Source: Butyrivibrio sp.
Lineage (GTDB): Bacteria; Bacillota; Clostridia; Lachnospirales; Lachnospiraceae
Direction: 5' to 3'
Length of the DNA: 34,888 bases
Assembly: GCA_017446685.1 (NCBI GenBank)
Contig: JAFSQI010000020.1
Location: forward strand, 1-34,888
Position 1 is the stretch's first letter. Every line of letters begins with the position of its first letter. Below the pieces are notes generated by a model. That model was given only the letters and a program-made list of their open reading frames with translations, was not told where the DNA came from and made no database searches. The translations under genes and the position numbers were made by a program. This document shows, one piece after another, positions 1 to 8,386 of the stretch.

Positions 1-46
1 AATCAGTCATGTACTTGAAGGGACTGAAGGGAGGGTAAGAGTAGAG

Positions 47-223
47 ATGTCAACAGTAGTAGTAAAAGAAAACGAGACTTTGGATAGCGCACTGCGTCGT
101 TTTAAGAGAAGTTGCGCAAAGGCTGGTATCCAGCAGGAGATTCGTAAGAGAGAGCACTACGAGAAGCCTAGCGTAAGACGCAAGAAGAAGTCTGAAGCAG
201 CAAGAAAGCGCAAATATAACTAA
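47..223 (+). CDS. rpsU: 30S ribosomal protein bS21
   Basis: This encodes a 58-residue small-subunit ribosomal protein that joins the 30S platform near the anti-Shine-Dalgarno end of 16S rRNA. The translation begins [20 protein letters not shown] and ends in the very basic tail [15 protein letters not shown], both hallmarks of bS21, and the length matches the family. A GGAGGG ribosome binding site at 30-36 lies about ten bases before the ATG. The gene is followed at once by a strong terminator, so it is transcribed apart from the downstream phosphoesterase. Its promoter is outside the window or in the first 30 bases and cannot be judged. Confidence 0.97.
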   Translation: MSTVVVKENETLDSALRRFKRSCAKAGIQQEIRKREHYEKPSVRRKKKSEAARKRKYN

Positions 224-235
224 ATCAAATTTATG

Positions 236-267
236 AAAAGTCCTCAGGTTGCTCTGGGGACTTTTTT
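236..267 (+). terminator. Rho-independent terminator of rpsU
   Basis: The stem AAAAGTCCTCAG pairs with CTGGGGACTTTT (one G-T wobble) around a short loop, and the descending arm runs into TTTTTT. It lies 13 bases after the rpsU stop codon. Confidence 0.9.
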
Positions 268-370
268 CGTTTGCACATTTCAAAAAAGCTACAACGTGTC
301 CAAACTTTATGTTACAATAGCATTTGCTGGAAAAATGTTTAATCTGGAATGTTTGATTTGTGAGCGTTTT

Positions 371-1231
371 ATGTGGATTTATGTTCTTATTTTTTTACTC
401 ATATTTATATTGGCATGTGTGGGGGTAATATATCATGACACCCACAATTTTGTTGTGAGATACTATGATGTCACTACAGATAAACTTGATAAGGACTTCA
501 CATTTGTACTTCTTTCTGATCTTCATGGATACGTATTTGGACAGGATAATGACAGACTTATAAAGGCAATAAATGATATATCTCCGGATGCTGTTCTTTG
601 TGCAGGTGACATGTTTACAGCTCACCCCATCGATGGAGAGATACGCTATCAGGCAGGACTTAATGTGTTGACTTCACTGGCGGCAAAGTTTCCGGTTTAC
701 GCAGGAAATGGCAATCATGAACATAAGATAAAGACTTTTACCGGTGAATTTGGAAATCTTTTTGACAGATACAGATCCAAGCTCAATAAGGCTGGTGTTA
801 TTACACTTGAAGATGAGTCTGTGGTTATTCCAAATACTAATATTAGAATTACGGGACTTGACCTTGAACATGATTATTTTCGCAAAGTGGTAAAAAAAGA
901 AATGGATGACGATTGTATACCAAGGCATGTGGGGCATAGTGACAGTAATTACTTTCAAGTTCTGATTGCACACAATCCTCAGTATTTTCCGAATTATGCC
1001 AAATGGGGCGCAGATCTTACTGTATCAGGGCATGTTCATGGCGGCATAATAAGACTTCCAATACTTGGAGGAGTTATTTCTCCGGCTATAGCTCTTTTTC
1101 CAAAATATGATGGCGGAAAATTTGTGATAGGCAACAAAACGATGATTCTTTCCAGAGGGCTTGGCACACATAGTATTCATGTCAGAATGTTTAATCCCGG
1201 AGAAGTGGTTGTCATAAAAGTTCATGCTTGA
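371..1231 (+). CDS. Membrane-anchored metallophosphoesterase
   Basis: This is a calcineurin-like (YkuE/YaeI-type) metallophosphoesterase of about 286 residues. All signature blocks are visible in order: LLSDLHG, AGDMFTA, GNGNHEH and SGHVHGG, which supply the two-metal site. The N-terminus MWIYVLIFLLIFILACVGVIY is a single membrane segment, so the catalytic domain is probably outside the membrane, as in the YkuE/YaeI group. The substrate cannot be told from sequence. The open frame extends back to 233, but that would run through the rpsU terminator. ATG 371 is preferred because it places the membrane segment at the N-terminus. ATG 335 is an alternative; neither has a strong ribosome binding site. 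The next gene, scpA, follows after 59 bases. Confidence 0.85.
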   Translation: MWIYVLIFLLIFILACVGVIYHDTHNFVVRYYDVTTDKLDKDFTFVLLSDLHGYVFGQDNDRLIKAINDISPDAVLCAGDMFTAHPIDGEIRYQAGLNVLTSLAAKFPVYAGNGNHEHKIKTFTGEFGNLFDRYRSKLNKAGVITLEDESVVIPNTNIRITGLDLEHDYFRKVVKKEMDDDCIPRHVGHSDSNYFQVLIAHNPQYFPNYAKWGADLTVSGHVHGGIIRLPILGGVISPAIALFPKYDGGKFVIGNKTMILSRGLGTHSIHVRMFNPGEVVVIKVHA

Positions 1232-1290
1232 TTCAATTACACAAATGCATATATTTTATAGTTTTGTAAAATGATAAATAGAGGTGCAAG

Positions 1291-2040
1291 ATGTCATTGG
1301 AAGTTAAACTTCAGGTGTTTGAAGGTCCGCTTGATCTTTTACTTCATCTGATAGATAAAAACCAAATAGATATTTATGATATTCCGATTGTTACCATTAC
1401 TGAGCAGTATATGGCATATATTAATGCCATGCAAAGAGATGATATGGAAGTTACCAGTGAGTTTCTTGTAATGGCAGCAACTTTAATAGATATTAAATGT
1501 AAGATGCTTCTTCCTAAAGAAGTTAATGAAGAGGGGGAAGAGGAGGATCCAAGAGCTGAACTTGTTGAAAAGCTTCTTGAATATAAGATGTACAAATATA
1601 TGGCATATGAGCTCAAAGACAGGCAGATGGATGCCGGACTTTCATGGTACAGGCAAAAGAGAATTCCAAAGGAAGTCAGTGATTATGAGGCCCCTGTAGA
1701 TATTTCTGAGCTTATAGGAGATGCAACACTTACAAAGCTTAATGAGATTTTTCAAGATCTTTTGAAACGCCAGGAAGATAAGGTCGATCCAATTCGTAGT
1801 AAATTTGGAAACATCGAAAAAGAAGAGGTTGATATGGATGCCAAAACGTTGTATATCAAGGCATACATTAGAGAACATTCCAGGTTCAGTTTTAGACAGC
1901 TTTTAGAAAAACAGCATAATAAAACCGAAATTATTGTGACATTTTTGGTTATGCTTGAGGAAATGAAACTTGGAGAAATAGAGATTGAACAGGAAACTAC
2001 GTTTGGAGATATAATCATAACATCGAGAAAGGTAAGCTGA
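1291..2040 (+). CDS. scpA: Segregation and condensation protein A
   Basis: This 249-residue protein is the kleisin subunit of the bacterial SMC condensin complex, which bridges the SMC heads and compacts and segregates the chromosome. The N-terminal signature VKLQVFEGPLDLLLHLI and the following helix KNQIDIYDIPIVTITEQYM are diagnostic of ScpA. An acidic linker (EEGEEEDPRAELVEKLLEYK) and a C-terminal winged-helix region (FSFRQLLEKQHNKTEIIVTFLVMLEEMKLG) follow in the usual order. Length is normal. GAGGTG at 1281-1286 serves ATG 1291. It is translationally adjacent to scpB, with only one base between the TGA stop and the next ATG, which is the common Firmicutes arrangement. Confidence 0.96.
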   Translation: MSLEVKLQVFEGPLDLLLHLIDKNQIDIYDIPIVTITEQYMAYINAMQRDDMEVTSEFLVMAATLIDIKCKMLLPKEVNEEGEEEDPRAELVEKLLEYKMYKYMAYELKDRQMDAGLSWYRQKRIPKEVSDYEAPVDISELIGDATLTKLNEIFQDLLKRQEDKVDPIRSKFGNIEKEEVDMDAKTLYIKAYIREHSRFSFRQLLEKQHNKTEIIVTFLVMLEEMKLGEIEIEQETTFGDIIITSRKVS

Positions 2041-2041
2041 T

Positions 2042-2611
2042 ATGACCAAGGCAGAGGGAGCAGCCGTAGTAGAGGCTATTCTTTTTACTATGGGTGATTC
2101 GGTTGAAATAAGTGCACTAGCTAAGGCAATGGAAACTGAACCCAGGGAAATAAAAAAATATATAGAATATCTTAAAGAAAAATATGAGAACAAAGATAGC
2201 GGAATAGGATTACTTGAACTTGATAAATCAGTTCAGCTCTGCACAAAAAAAGAAATGTATGAGTATCTGGTGAAAATTGCCAAAGCTCCTAAAAAAGCTG
2301 TTCTAACCGATTCGCTTATGGAGACTTTGTCAATAATTGCTTATAAACAGCCAATAACAAGGCTTGAAGTTGAAAAGATAAGAGGTGTTAACAGCGATCA
2401 TGCGGTGAACAGACTTGTTGAATTTGGACTTGTTCAGGAGCTTGGAAGACTTGATGCCCCCGGTAGGCCGCTTCTTTTTGGCACCACAGAAGAATTTTTG
2501 CGCAGCTTTGGGGTAAAATCATTAGATGAACTTCCATCCATTGGTGCGGTGCAGGTTGAAGAATTTAAAGCTCAGGCCGAAGAAGAAATAAATGTAAAAT
2601 TAGATATCTAA
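2042..2611 (+). CDS. scpB: Segregation and condensation protein B
   Basis: This 189-residue protein is the winged-helix partner that dimerises on the ScpA linker in the SMC-ScpAB complex. Diagnostic sequence includes VVEAILFTMGDSVEISALAKA at the start and ETLSIIAYKQPITRLEVEKIRGVNSD in the second winged helix, followed by GRLDAPGRPLLFGTTEEFL. The start ATG lies one base after the scpA stop, with AAAGG just upstream inside scpA, so the two genes are almost certainly coupled. No convincing terminator hairpin is visible in the A/T-rich sequence after the stop. Confidence 0.96.
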   Translation: MTKAEGAAVVEAILFTMGDSVEISALAKAMETEPREIKKYIEYLKEKYENKDSGIGLLELDKSVQLCTKKEMYEYLVKIAKAPKKAVLTDSLMETLSIIAYKQPITRLEVEKIRGVNSDHAVNRLVEFGLVQELGRLDAPGRPLLFGTTEEFLRSFGVKSLDELPSIGAVQVEEFKAQAEEEINVKLDI

Positions 2612-2700
2612 ATTATTCAATTGCCGATTTTTAGTTTTTTTGATTGGAAATTGTGTCAGTATAGGGAAAATTGCGTAACTTTTTATGCTTTTTTCCTTTT

Positions 2701-2729
2701 TTTTACGATGTTTTATGATATACTATAAT
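2701..2729 (+). promoter_or_regulatory. Putative sigma-A promoter of the decarboxylase operon
   Basis: A -35-like TTTTAC (2701-2706) is separated by 17 bases from a perfect TATAAT (2724-2729). This would start a leader of roughly 100 bases before the first gene at 2835. The -10 is good and the -35 is weak; no start-site data are available. Confidence 0.5.
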
Positions 2730-2739
2730 CTGACTTAAG

Positions 2740-2793
2740 TTGCGATAATAGCGTAGCTATGTGCAATTCAGTTACTATTCACGTATGTGAGTA
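2740..2793 (+). promoter_or_regulatory. Two leader hairpins upstream of the decarboxylase operon
   Basis: Hairpin one (2740-2766) pairs TTGC with GCAA outside and ATAGC with GCTAT inside. Hairpin two (2776-2793) pairs TATTCAC with GTGAGTA around GTAT, with one G-T wobble. They lie between the putative promoter and the ribosome binding site at 2823-2827. No known riboswitch class is recognised and no T-run follows, so these may only shape mRNA stability. Confidence 0.35.
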
Positions 2794-2834
2794 TCTATAC
2801 AAGCATAATGATAAAAATTCTCGGAGGTAAAGAA

Positions 2835-4265
2835 ATGAGTAGTTCTTCACAAGCGAGACAAAGAATTAATGCTTTGCTCGATGAAAACAGTTTCGTTGAA
2901 ATTGGTGCTCTTGTGACAGCCAGAAACACAGATTTCAATCTGAAACAGGAAGAAACACCATCTGATGGCGTAGTGACCGGATATGGTGTTATCGACGGTA
3001 ATCTGGTTTATGTTTACAGCCAGGATGCGTCAGTTCTTGGCGGATCAGTTGGTGAGATGCATGCCAGAAAGATTGTTCGCCTGTATGATTTGGCAATCAA
3101 GACCGGTGCGCCTGTAATCGGACTTATCGATTCTACAGGACTTCGTCTGCAGGAAGCTACAGATGCACTTAACGCCTTTGGCGAAATTTATCTTAAAAAG
3201 GTGGAGGCTTCCGGAGTTGTTCCACAGATCACAGCAATTTTTGGTGCCTGCGGCGGCGGACTTGCCCTGATCCCTTCACTTACTGATTTCACATTTATGG
3301 AATCAACAAAGGCAAAATTATTTGTTAATTCACCTAATGCCATTGATGGCAACAACAAAGAAAAATGTGATACTTCATCTGCTAAGTGGCAGAGCAGTGA
3401 GACAGGAAATGTGGACGTTGTAGCTGATGAAGCTACTGTTTATGCTCAGGTTAGAGAGCTTGTTTCACTTCTTCCTTCTAATAATGAGGATGGAGATTCT
3501 TATCAGGAATGCTCAGATGATCTTAACAGAGCATGTGAGAATCTTGATGGAGCTACTGCAGATCCATCTCTTATTGCAAGACAGATTTCCGATAATGGTG
3601 TGTTCTTTGAGACAAAGAGAGAGTACGCCAAGGAAATGGTTACAGGATTTATCAGACTTAACGGTGCTACAGTAGGTCTTGTAGGAAACCGTACAGCCAT
3701 CTTTGATGAGAACGGCAAAGAAACTGAGAAGTTTGCTGATAAGCTTACAGCACATGCATGCGAGAAGGCTGCAGAATTTATTGCTTTCTGTGATGCTTTT
3801 GATCTTCCGGTTCTTACACTTACAAATGCTACAGGATTCGGAGCAACCAAGTGTGATGAGAAACACGTTGCAAAGGCTGCAGGAAGATTGGTATATGCAC
3901 TTGCTAATGCTACTGTACCTAAGGTTAACCTTGTTACAGGTAAGGCTTTTGGAAGTGCATATGTAGTTATGAATTCAAAGGCAATCGGTGCAGATGTTAC
4001 AATTAGCTGGCCTGATGCACAGATTGGCACAATGGATGCAAGTCTTGCTGCCAAGATTATGTGTGATGGCAAGGATGCAGAGACAGTTTCAAAGGCAGCT
4101 TCTGAATATGCTGAGCTTCAGAATAATGTTAAGAGTGCAGCAGGCAGAGGTTATGTTGATGAGATTATTGAGCCTGCAGATACAAGAAAGTATGTAATAG
4201 GCGCATTCGAGATGCTTTTTACAAAAAGAGATGAGCGTCCTGCAAAGAAACACGGCACAGTTTAA
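2835..4265 (+). CDS. Acyl-CoA-type carboxyltransferase subunit (MmdA/12S-like)
   Basis: This 476-residue protein belongs to the carboxyltransferase family of methylmalonyl-CoA decarboxylase alpha, propionyl-CoA carboxylase beta and the 12S subunit of Propionibacterium transcarboxylase. Two crotonase-fold halves are visible: the first with SDGVVTGYGVIDGNLVYVYS and FGACGGGLALIP, the second with VGLVGNRTAIF, LTNATGFGA and GKAFGSAYVVMNSKAIGAD. It ends KKHGTV, like family members that close near KKHGN. It is expected to exchange CO2 between a CoA thioester and biotin. Which CoA ester is used (methylmalonyl, malonyl or glutaconyl) cannot be decided. ATG 2835 is chosen over the upstream in-frame ATG at 2787 because GGAGG at 2823-2827 is ideally placed. 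It overlaps the frame of the next gene by one base if that gene used ATG 4265. Confidence 0.88.
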   Translation: MSSSSQARQRINALLDENSFVEIGALVTARNTDFNLKQEETPSDGVVTGYGVIDGNLVYVYSQDASVLGGSVGEMHARKIVRLYDLAIKTGAPVIGLIDSTGLRLQEATDALNAFGEIYLKKVEASGVVPQITAIFGACGGGLALIPSLTDFTFMESTKAKLFVNSPNAIDGNNKEKCDTSSAKWQSSETGNVDVVADEATVYAQVRELVSLLPSNNEDGDSYQECSDDLNRACENLDGATADPSLIARQISDNGVFFETKREYAKEMVTGFIRLNGATVGLVGNRTAIFDENGKETEKFADKLTAHACEKAAEFIAFCDAFDLPVLTLTNATGFGATKCDEKHVAKAAGRLVYALANATVPKVNLVTGKAFGSAYVVMNSKAIGADVTISWPDAQIGTMDASLAAKIMCDGKDAETVSKAASEYAELQNNVKSAAGRGYVDEIIEPADTRKYVIGAFEMLFTKRDERPAKKHGTV

Positions 4266-4282
4266 TGAAGGGAGCACTCAAA

Positions 4283-5110
4283 ATGAAACGAAAAATGCTG
4301 GTTTTGGGCGTAATGGCTAGCTGCCTTCTTGGACTTACAGCTTGTGGCAAAGAAGCTACATTGAATTCTGTAGAAGGAAGCAGATACTCGTCCGATATAT
4401 TTACAGCTGATAATTTGAGAAGCTATGCCGAGAGTATTGAGGATAACAATTTTGAAATGTGGTATCTTCAGGGTATTACTCCTGATAACTTTGAGAGTCA
4501 GTTGTATTTTGACATAGCACTTAATACATCCGATGAGAGATATGAAGTGCTTGCAAATGGTTATGACAGTTGGTATAAAGCAGTTGAAGATCTTGGATAC
4601 AACAGTTTCGAGACATTACAGAATGATATCTCAGTAAAAGATATTTCATATTATGTTAATGATGATGGTGAACTTGTTGTTGATGCAGTGATTCAGGGAA
4701 CTGATCATTCTGCTGATATGGAGATTTATCTCTCCAACAGAGGTGAGCCTACAGATATCGGTGTGACAATCAATAAGACAACAGGAGAGAAGCTTGAGAA
4801 TGCCGGACTTAATACTCTTCTTGGAATGGGTATGGCTTTCGCAATTCTGATTATTATCTCTCTTATTATTTCTTTGTTCCCTGTCCTTATTGGCGGAGAT
4901 AAAAAGAAAAAGAAAGAAGAAGTACAGATAGCTGAGAAAGCGATGGATAACACCATCAATCAGATTGCTGAACAGGAAGAACTTGTAGGTGATGCAGAGC
5001 TTGTTGCAGTAATAGCAGCAGCTATAGCAGCTTATGAAGGCAGTGGCGGCACTGACGGATTCCGTGTAAGATCAATCAGAAAAGTTAACAAAAATTGGAA
5101 AAAACATTAA
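4283..5110 (+). CDS. OadG-family decarboxylase subunit with lipoprotein N-terminus
   Basis: This 275-residue protein corresponds to the small gamma/delta subunit that helps assemble sodium-pump decarboxylases. The C-terminal part shows it: one membrane segment at about 177-204 (LLGMGMAFAILIIISLIISLF), a lysine-rich stretch, then QEELVGDAELVAVIAAAIAAY, the OadG hallmark. It is about three times longer than the classic subunit. Residues 1-21 form a lipoprotein signal with LTAC (Cys21), and roughly 150 residues of acidic unrecognised sequence follow, predicted to be extracellular. ATG 4283 is preferred to ATG 4265 because GGGAG lies about nine bases upstream. This large lipoprotein version is, from memory, seen in other Clostridia, but I could not check this. 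Confidence 0.8.
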   Translation: MKRKMLVLGVMASCLLGLTACGKEATLNSVEGSRYSSDIFTADNLRSYAESIEDNNFEMWYLQGITPDNFESQLYFDIALNTSDERYEVLANGYDSWYKAVEDLGYNSFETLQNDISVKDISYYVNDDGELVVDAVIQGTDHSADMEIYLSNRGEPTDIGVTINKTTGEKLENAGLNTLLGMGMAFAILIIISLIISLFPVLIGGDKKKKKEEVQIAEKAMDNTINQIAEQEELVGDAELVAVIAAAIAAYEGSGGTDGFRVRSIRKVNKNWKKH

Positions 5111-5119
5111 ATATGCCAC

Positions 5120-5141
5120 GAGCAGAAGAAGAACTCTGCTC
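5120..5141 (+). other. Small intercistronic hairpin before the biotin carrier gene
   Basis: GAGCAGA pairs perfectly with TCTGCTC around an eight-base loop, ending five bases before the AAAGGAG ribosome binding site of the biotin carrier gene. There is no T-run, so it is not a terminator. It could act as an mRNA processing or stability element that sets subunit ratios; this is inference. Confidence 0.4.
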
Positions 5142-5157
5142 ATTGAAAGGAGATACA

Positions 5158-5517
5158 ATGAAGAACTATACAATAACCGTAAACGGAAACGTATATGATG
5201 TAACAGTAGAAGAGGGTGCCGGAACAGGAGCTGCTCCTGTAGCATCTGCACCAGTTGTTAAGGCACCTGTTGCACCTGCAAAGAAGGCAAGTGCCGGCGC
5301 AGGAAGCATCAAGGTTGAGGCAGGAGCTGCTGGTAAGGTATTAAAGATCAATGCAAATGTTGGTCAGGCTGTAAAGAAGGGCGATACAGTAGTAACTATC
5401 GAGTCAATGAAGATGGAAATCCCTATGGTTGCACCTTCAGATGGAACAGTTGCAAGCATTGATGTTGCTGCAGGTGATTCTGTTGAGGCTGGAACATGCC
5501 TTGCTACTCTTAACTAA
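5158..5517 (+). CDS. Biotin carboxyl carrier protein of the decarboxylase complex
   Basis: This 119-residue protein is the swinging-arm subunit that carries CO2 on biotin between the carboxyltransferase and the membrane decarboxylase. A short N-terminal domain (MKNYTITVNGNVYDVTVEE) leads into an Ala/Pro/Val/Lys-rich flexible linker at about 21-50. The biotinyl domain follows with the motif ESMKMEIP, in which Lys85 is the biotin attachment site. Length and layout match the 1.3S/MmdC/GcdC type. ATG 5158 is chosen over the upstream in-frame ATG at 5095 because AAAGGAG lies just before it and the longer form would overlap the previous gene. Confidence 0.95.
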   Translation: MKNYTITVNGNVYDVTVEEGAGTGAAPVASAPVVKAPVAPAKKASAGAGSIKVEAGAAGKVLKINANVGQAVKKGDTVVTIESMKMEIPMVAPSDGTVASIDVAAGDSVEAGTCLATLN

Positions 5518-5581
5518 TTTGAAGTCAGAGAAACATTTATAAATTTTAGTGGAATCTTTATAACAGAAATGAGGATAAAAC

Positions 5582-6724
5582 ATGGATTACATAGCTAATA
5601 CATTGTCTAATCTCTGGCATCAGACTGCATTTACTACAATGTCACCCGGCAATTATGTCATGATAGTTGTAGCACTTGTGTTTTTATATCTTGCAATTGC
5701 CAAGGGATTTGAGCCTTTGCTTTTGGTACCAATTTCATTTGGTATGCTTCTTGTAAATATTTATCCGGATATTATGGCTGAACCTGTAGGTGATGCTGCC
5801 GGTGGACTTTTACATTATTTCTATATTTTGGATGAATGGGCAATTCTTCCTTCACTTATTTTCATGGGTGTAGGTGCTATGACTGACTTTGGTCCGTTGA
5901 TTGCCAATCCTATCAGCTTCCTTATGGGAGCAGCAGCTCAGTTTGGTATTTTCGCAGCTTACTTTATCGCTATTGCCCTTGGTTTCAATGATCAGGCTGC
6001 AGCAGCTATTTCAATCATCGGAGGAGCAGATGGTCCTACATCTATCTTCCTTGCAAGTAAGCTTCACCAGACTTCAATTCTTGGACCTATTGCCGTTGCT
6101 GCATATTCATACATGGCTTTGGTTCCTATGATTCAGCCTCCTATTATGAAGGCACTTACTACTCAGAAGGAGAGAACAATCAGAATGCAGCAGCTTAGAG
6201 AAGTATCTAAGCTTGAAAAGATTCTTTTCCCTGTAATTGTTACAATAGTAGTAAGTATGATACTTCCTACAACAGCACCTCTTATTGGTATGCTTATGTT
6301 AGGTAACCTTTTCAGAGAGTCTGGTGTTGTTCGTCAGCTTCAGGAGACAGCTTCAAATGCACTTATGTACATCGTAGTTATCCTTCTTGGTACATCCGTT
6401 GGCGCAACTACAAGTGCTGAGGCATTCCTTAACGTAACAACCATCAAGATCGTAATACTTGGTCTTTGTGCATTTGCAATCGGTACTGCTGCAGGATGTC
6501 TTCTTGGTAAGCTATTATGCCTTATTACAGGAGGAAAGATCAATCCTCTTATTGGTTCTGCCGGAGTATCTGCAGTTCCTATGGCAGCCCGTGTTTCTCA
6601 GAAGGTTGGTGCTGAGTACGATCCGTCAAACTTCCTGTTGATGCATGCTATGGGACCTAACGTTGCCGGAGTTATAGGAACAGCGGTTGTTGCCGGAACA
6701 TTCATGGCAGTATTCGGAGTATAA
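5582..6724 (+). CDS. Sodium-translocating decarboxylase beta subunit (OadB/MmdB/GcdB family)
   Basis: This 380-residue integral membrane protein decarboxylates carboxybiotin and couples it to sodium export. It has many hydrophobic segments. The conserved [17 protein letters not shown] holds the essential Asp (D150 here) of the sodium/proton site, and the conserved C-terminal block [19 protein letters not shown] continues to [18 protein letters not shown]. Length is normal for the family. The family does not distinguish oxaloacetate, methylmalonyl-CoA, malonate or glutaconyl-CoA systems by this subunit. GAGG at 5571-5574 serves ATG 5582. It is 64 bases from the biotin carrier gene and 80 from the next gene, in the same operon. 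Confidence 0.93.
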   Translation: MDYIANTLSNLWHQTAFTTMSPGNYVMIVVALVFLYLAIAKGFEPLLLVPISFGMLLVNIYPDIMAEPVGDAAGGLLHYFYILDEWAILPSLIFMGVGAMTDFGPLIANPISFLMGAAAQFGIFAAYFIAIALGFNDQAAAAISIIGGADGPTSIFLASKLHQTSILGPIAVAAYSYMALVPMIQPPIMKALTTQKERTIRMQQLREVSKLEKILFPVIVTIVVSMILPTTAPLIGMLMLGNLFRESGVVRQLQETASNALMYIVVILLGTSVGATTSAEAFLNVTTIKIVILGLCAFAIGTAAGCLLGKLLCLITGGKINPLIGSAGVSAVPMAARVSQKVGAEYDPSNFLLMHAMGPNVAGVIGTAVVAGTFMAVFGV

Positions 6725-6804
6725 AAGAATTAAAAGTCATTAGGAAATCTTCCATATGACTATATAGACTATTTGAATTAAAATTCGAAAGGAAGAATAA
6801 AGAT

Positions 6805-8217
6805 ATGGCAGAATTACAGAAAAAGCCGGTTCGTATTAATGAGACTGTTCTGCGTGATGCTCATCAGTCACTTATCGCAACAAGAATGCCTACAGAAGTT
6901 ATGTTGCCAATCATTGATACAATGGATCAGGTTGGATATAATGCAGTAGAGTGCTGGGGCGGTGCTACATTTGATGCCTGCATGAGATTCCTTAAGGAAG
7001 ATCCTTGGGAGAGACTTCGTAAATTAAGAGCAGGCTTCAAGAAAACAAAGCTTCAGATGCTTCTTCGTGGACAGAATATTCTTGGATATAAGCACTATCC
7101 TGATGATGTTGTAGAGTACTTTGTTCAGAAGTCAATCGCAAATGGTATTGATATTATCAGAATTTTTGACTGTCTTAATGACCTTAGAAACCTTGAGGCT
7201 TCAGTTAAAGCCTGCAAAAAAGAGGGTGGTCATGCACAGATAGCCCTTGCCTATACTCTTGGTGATGCATATACAGAAGAGTATTGGATGAGCATTGCAA
7301 AGGATATTGAGTCAATGGGTGCAGATTCTATCTGTATCAAGGATATGGCAGGACTTCTTCTTCCTTATGAGGCTGAGAAGCTTGTCAAGGCACTTAAGAG
7401 CGCTACAAGTCTTCCTATTGACCTTCATACACACTACACTTCAGGTGTTGCCAGCATGACTTACATGAAGGCAGCTGAAGCAGGTGTTGATATCATTGAC
7501 TGTGCTATTTCTCCATTCGCTCTTGGAACTTCACAGCCTGCAACAGAAGTTATGGTTGAAGCTTTCAAGGGACAGCCTTTTGAGACTGGTCTTGATCAGA
7601 AACTTCTCGCTAAGATTGCTGACCACTTCAGACCATATAGAGAAGAGTGCCTTGCAAACGGACTTATGGATCCTAAGGTTCTTGGTGTTAATATCAAGAC
7701 TCTTATGTATCAGGTTCCTGGAGGTATGCTTTCTAACATGGTTAGCCAGCTTAAAGAGCAGAATGCTAGTGACAAGTACGATACAGTGCTTGAGGAAATC
7801 CCACAGGTTCGTAAGGACTTCGGTGAGCCTCCGCTTGTAACACCTTCTTCACAGATTGTTGGTACACAGGCTGTTATGAATGTACTTATGGGTGAGAGAT
7901 ATAAGGTTGCTACTGACCAGACCAAGGATCTTCTTGCCGGCGAGTATGGTAAGACAATTAAGCCTTTCAATCCTGAAGTTCAGAAAAAGATTATTGGTGA
8001 CAGAGAAGTTATTACATGCAGACCTGCTGATAAGCTTGAGCCCGGACTTGCTAAGTTTGAGAAGGAAGTTGCTCAGTGGAAGAAGCAGGATGAGGATACA
8101 CTTTCATATGCATTATTCCCACAGGTTGCTACAGACTTCTTTAAGTATCGTCTTGCTCAGGAAACAAAGGTTGATGTTTCTGCAGCAGATACAAAGAATA
8201 ACGCTTATCCTGTTTGA
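6805..8217 (+). CDS. Pyruvate/oxaloacetate-type carboxyltransferase (OadA/PycB/5S-like) lacking a biotin domain
   Basis: This 470-residue protein is a TIM-barrel carboxyltransferase of the oxaloacetate decarboxylase alpha, pyruvate carboxylase C-terminal and transcarboxylase 5S family. It moves CO2 between oxaloacetate/pyruvate and biotin. Visible catalytic features are the RDAHQSL metal block (Asp18), the conserved Lys in SICIKDMAG (Lys179) and the metal-binding DLHTHYTSG (His208, His210). The conserved PYC/OadA domain (about 290-450) follows, with VPGGMLSNM. It stops at KNNAYPV without a fused biotinyl domain, so it must use the separate carrier at 5158-5517. AAAGGAAG at 6788-6795 serves ATG 6805. 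A strong terminator follows, making this the last gene of the operon. Confidence 0.93.
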   Translation: MAELQKKPVRINETVLRDAHQSLIATRMPTEVMLPIIDTMDQVGYNAVECWGGATFDACMRFLKEDPWERLRKLRAGFKKTKLQMLLRGQNILGYKHYPDDVVEYFVQKSIANGIDIIRIFDCLNDLRNLEASVKACKKEGGHAQIALAYTLGDAYTEEYWMSIAKDIESMGADSICIKDMAGLLLPYEAEKLVKALKSATSLPIDLHTHYTSGVASMTYMKAAEAGVDIIDCAISPFALGTSQPATEVMVEAFKGQPFETGLDQKLLAKIADHFRPYREECLANGLMDPKVLGVNIKTLMYQVPGGMLSNMVSQLKEQNASDKYDTVLEEIPQVRKDFGEPPLVTPSSQIVGTQAVMNVLMGERYKVATDQTKDLLAGEYGKTIKPFNPEVQKKIIGDREVITCRPADKLEPGLAKFEKEVAQWKKQDEDTLSYALFPQVATDFFKYRLAQETKVDVSAADTKNNAYPV

Positions 8218-8288
8218 TAAAGTGCTGATTATTGAACGCATTTCCTTTTTTGCTGTTCATTAAGTTAAATATTGAAAAATTAAATTTT

Positions 8289-8341
8289 AAAAAAGAGATG
8301 ATTTTTATCAAATTTTCATGAAAAAAATCATCTCTTTTTTG
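8289..8341 (+). terminator. Terminator of the decarboxylase operon
   Basis: A long stem of AAAAAAGAGATGATTTTT against AAAAATCATCTCTTTTTT encloses a loop of about 15 bases and ends in a T-run. The flanking A and T runs make it potentially bidirectional. Confidence 0.92.
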
Positions 8342-8342
8342 T

Positions 8343-8380
8343 TTGATTCTGCTCTTTTTTTAGTATAACTGTGTTAAAAT
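8343..8380 (+). promoter_or_regulatory. Putative promoter of the debranching enzyme gene
   Basis: TAAAAT at 8375-8380 is preceded by TGT, an extended -10 element. TTGATT at 8343-8348 lies 26 bases upstream of it, which is too far, but it sits 15 bases from an alternative -10 TATAAC (8364-8369). With the extended -10, transcription would start around 8387, right at the first ATG. Confidence 0.45.
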
Positions 8381-8386
8381 TAGTAT

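Noticed and set aside
233-370. N-terminal extension of the metallophosphoesterase from ATG 233
   Set aside because: It starts inside the rpsU terminator stem, and the membrane segment and family similarity begin only at 371.
2612-2660. Possible terminator after scpB
   Set aside because: There are T-runs, but no stem of useful length could be drawn before them.
2740-2793. Riboswitch ahead of the decarboxylase operon
   Set aside because: The two hairpins are short and do not match any riboswitch consensus I know, and there is no terminator or sequestered binding site to switch.
3503-4072. Minus-strand frame of 189 residues within the carboxyltransferase gene
   Set aside because: It is a shadow of a well-conserved carboxyltransferase sequence.
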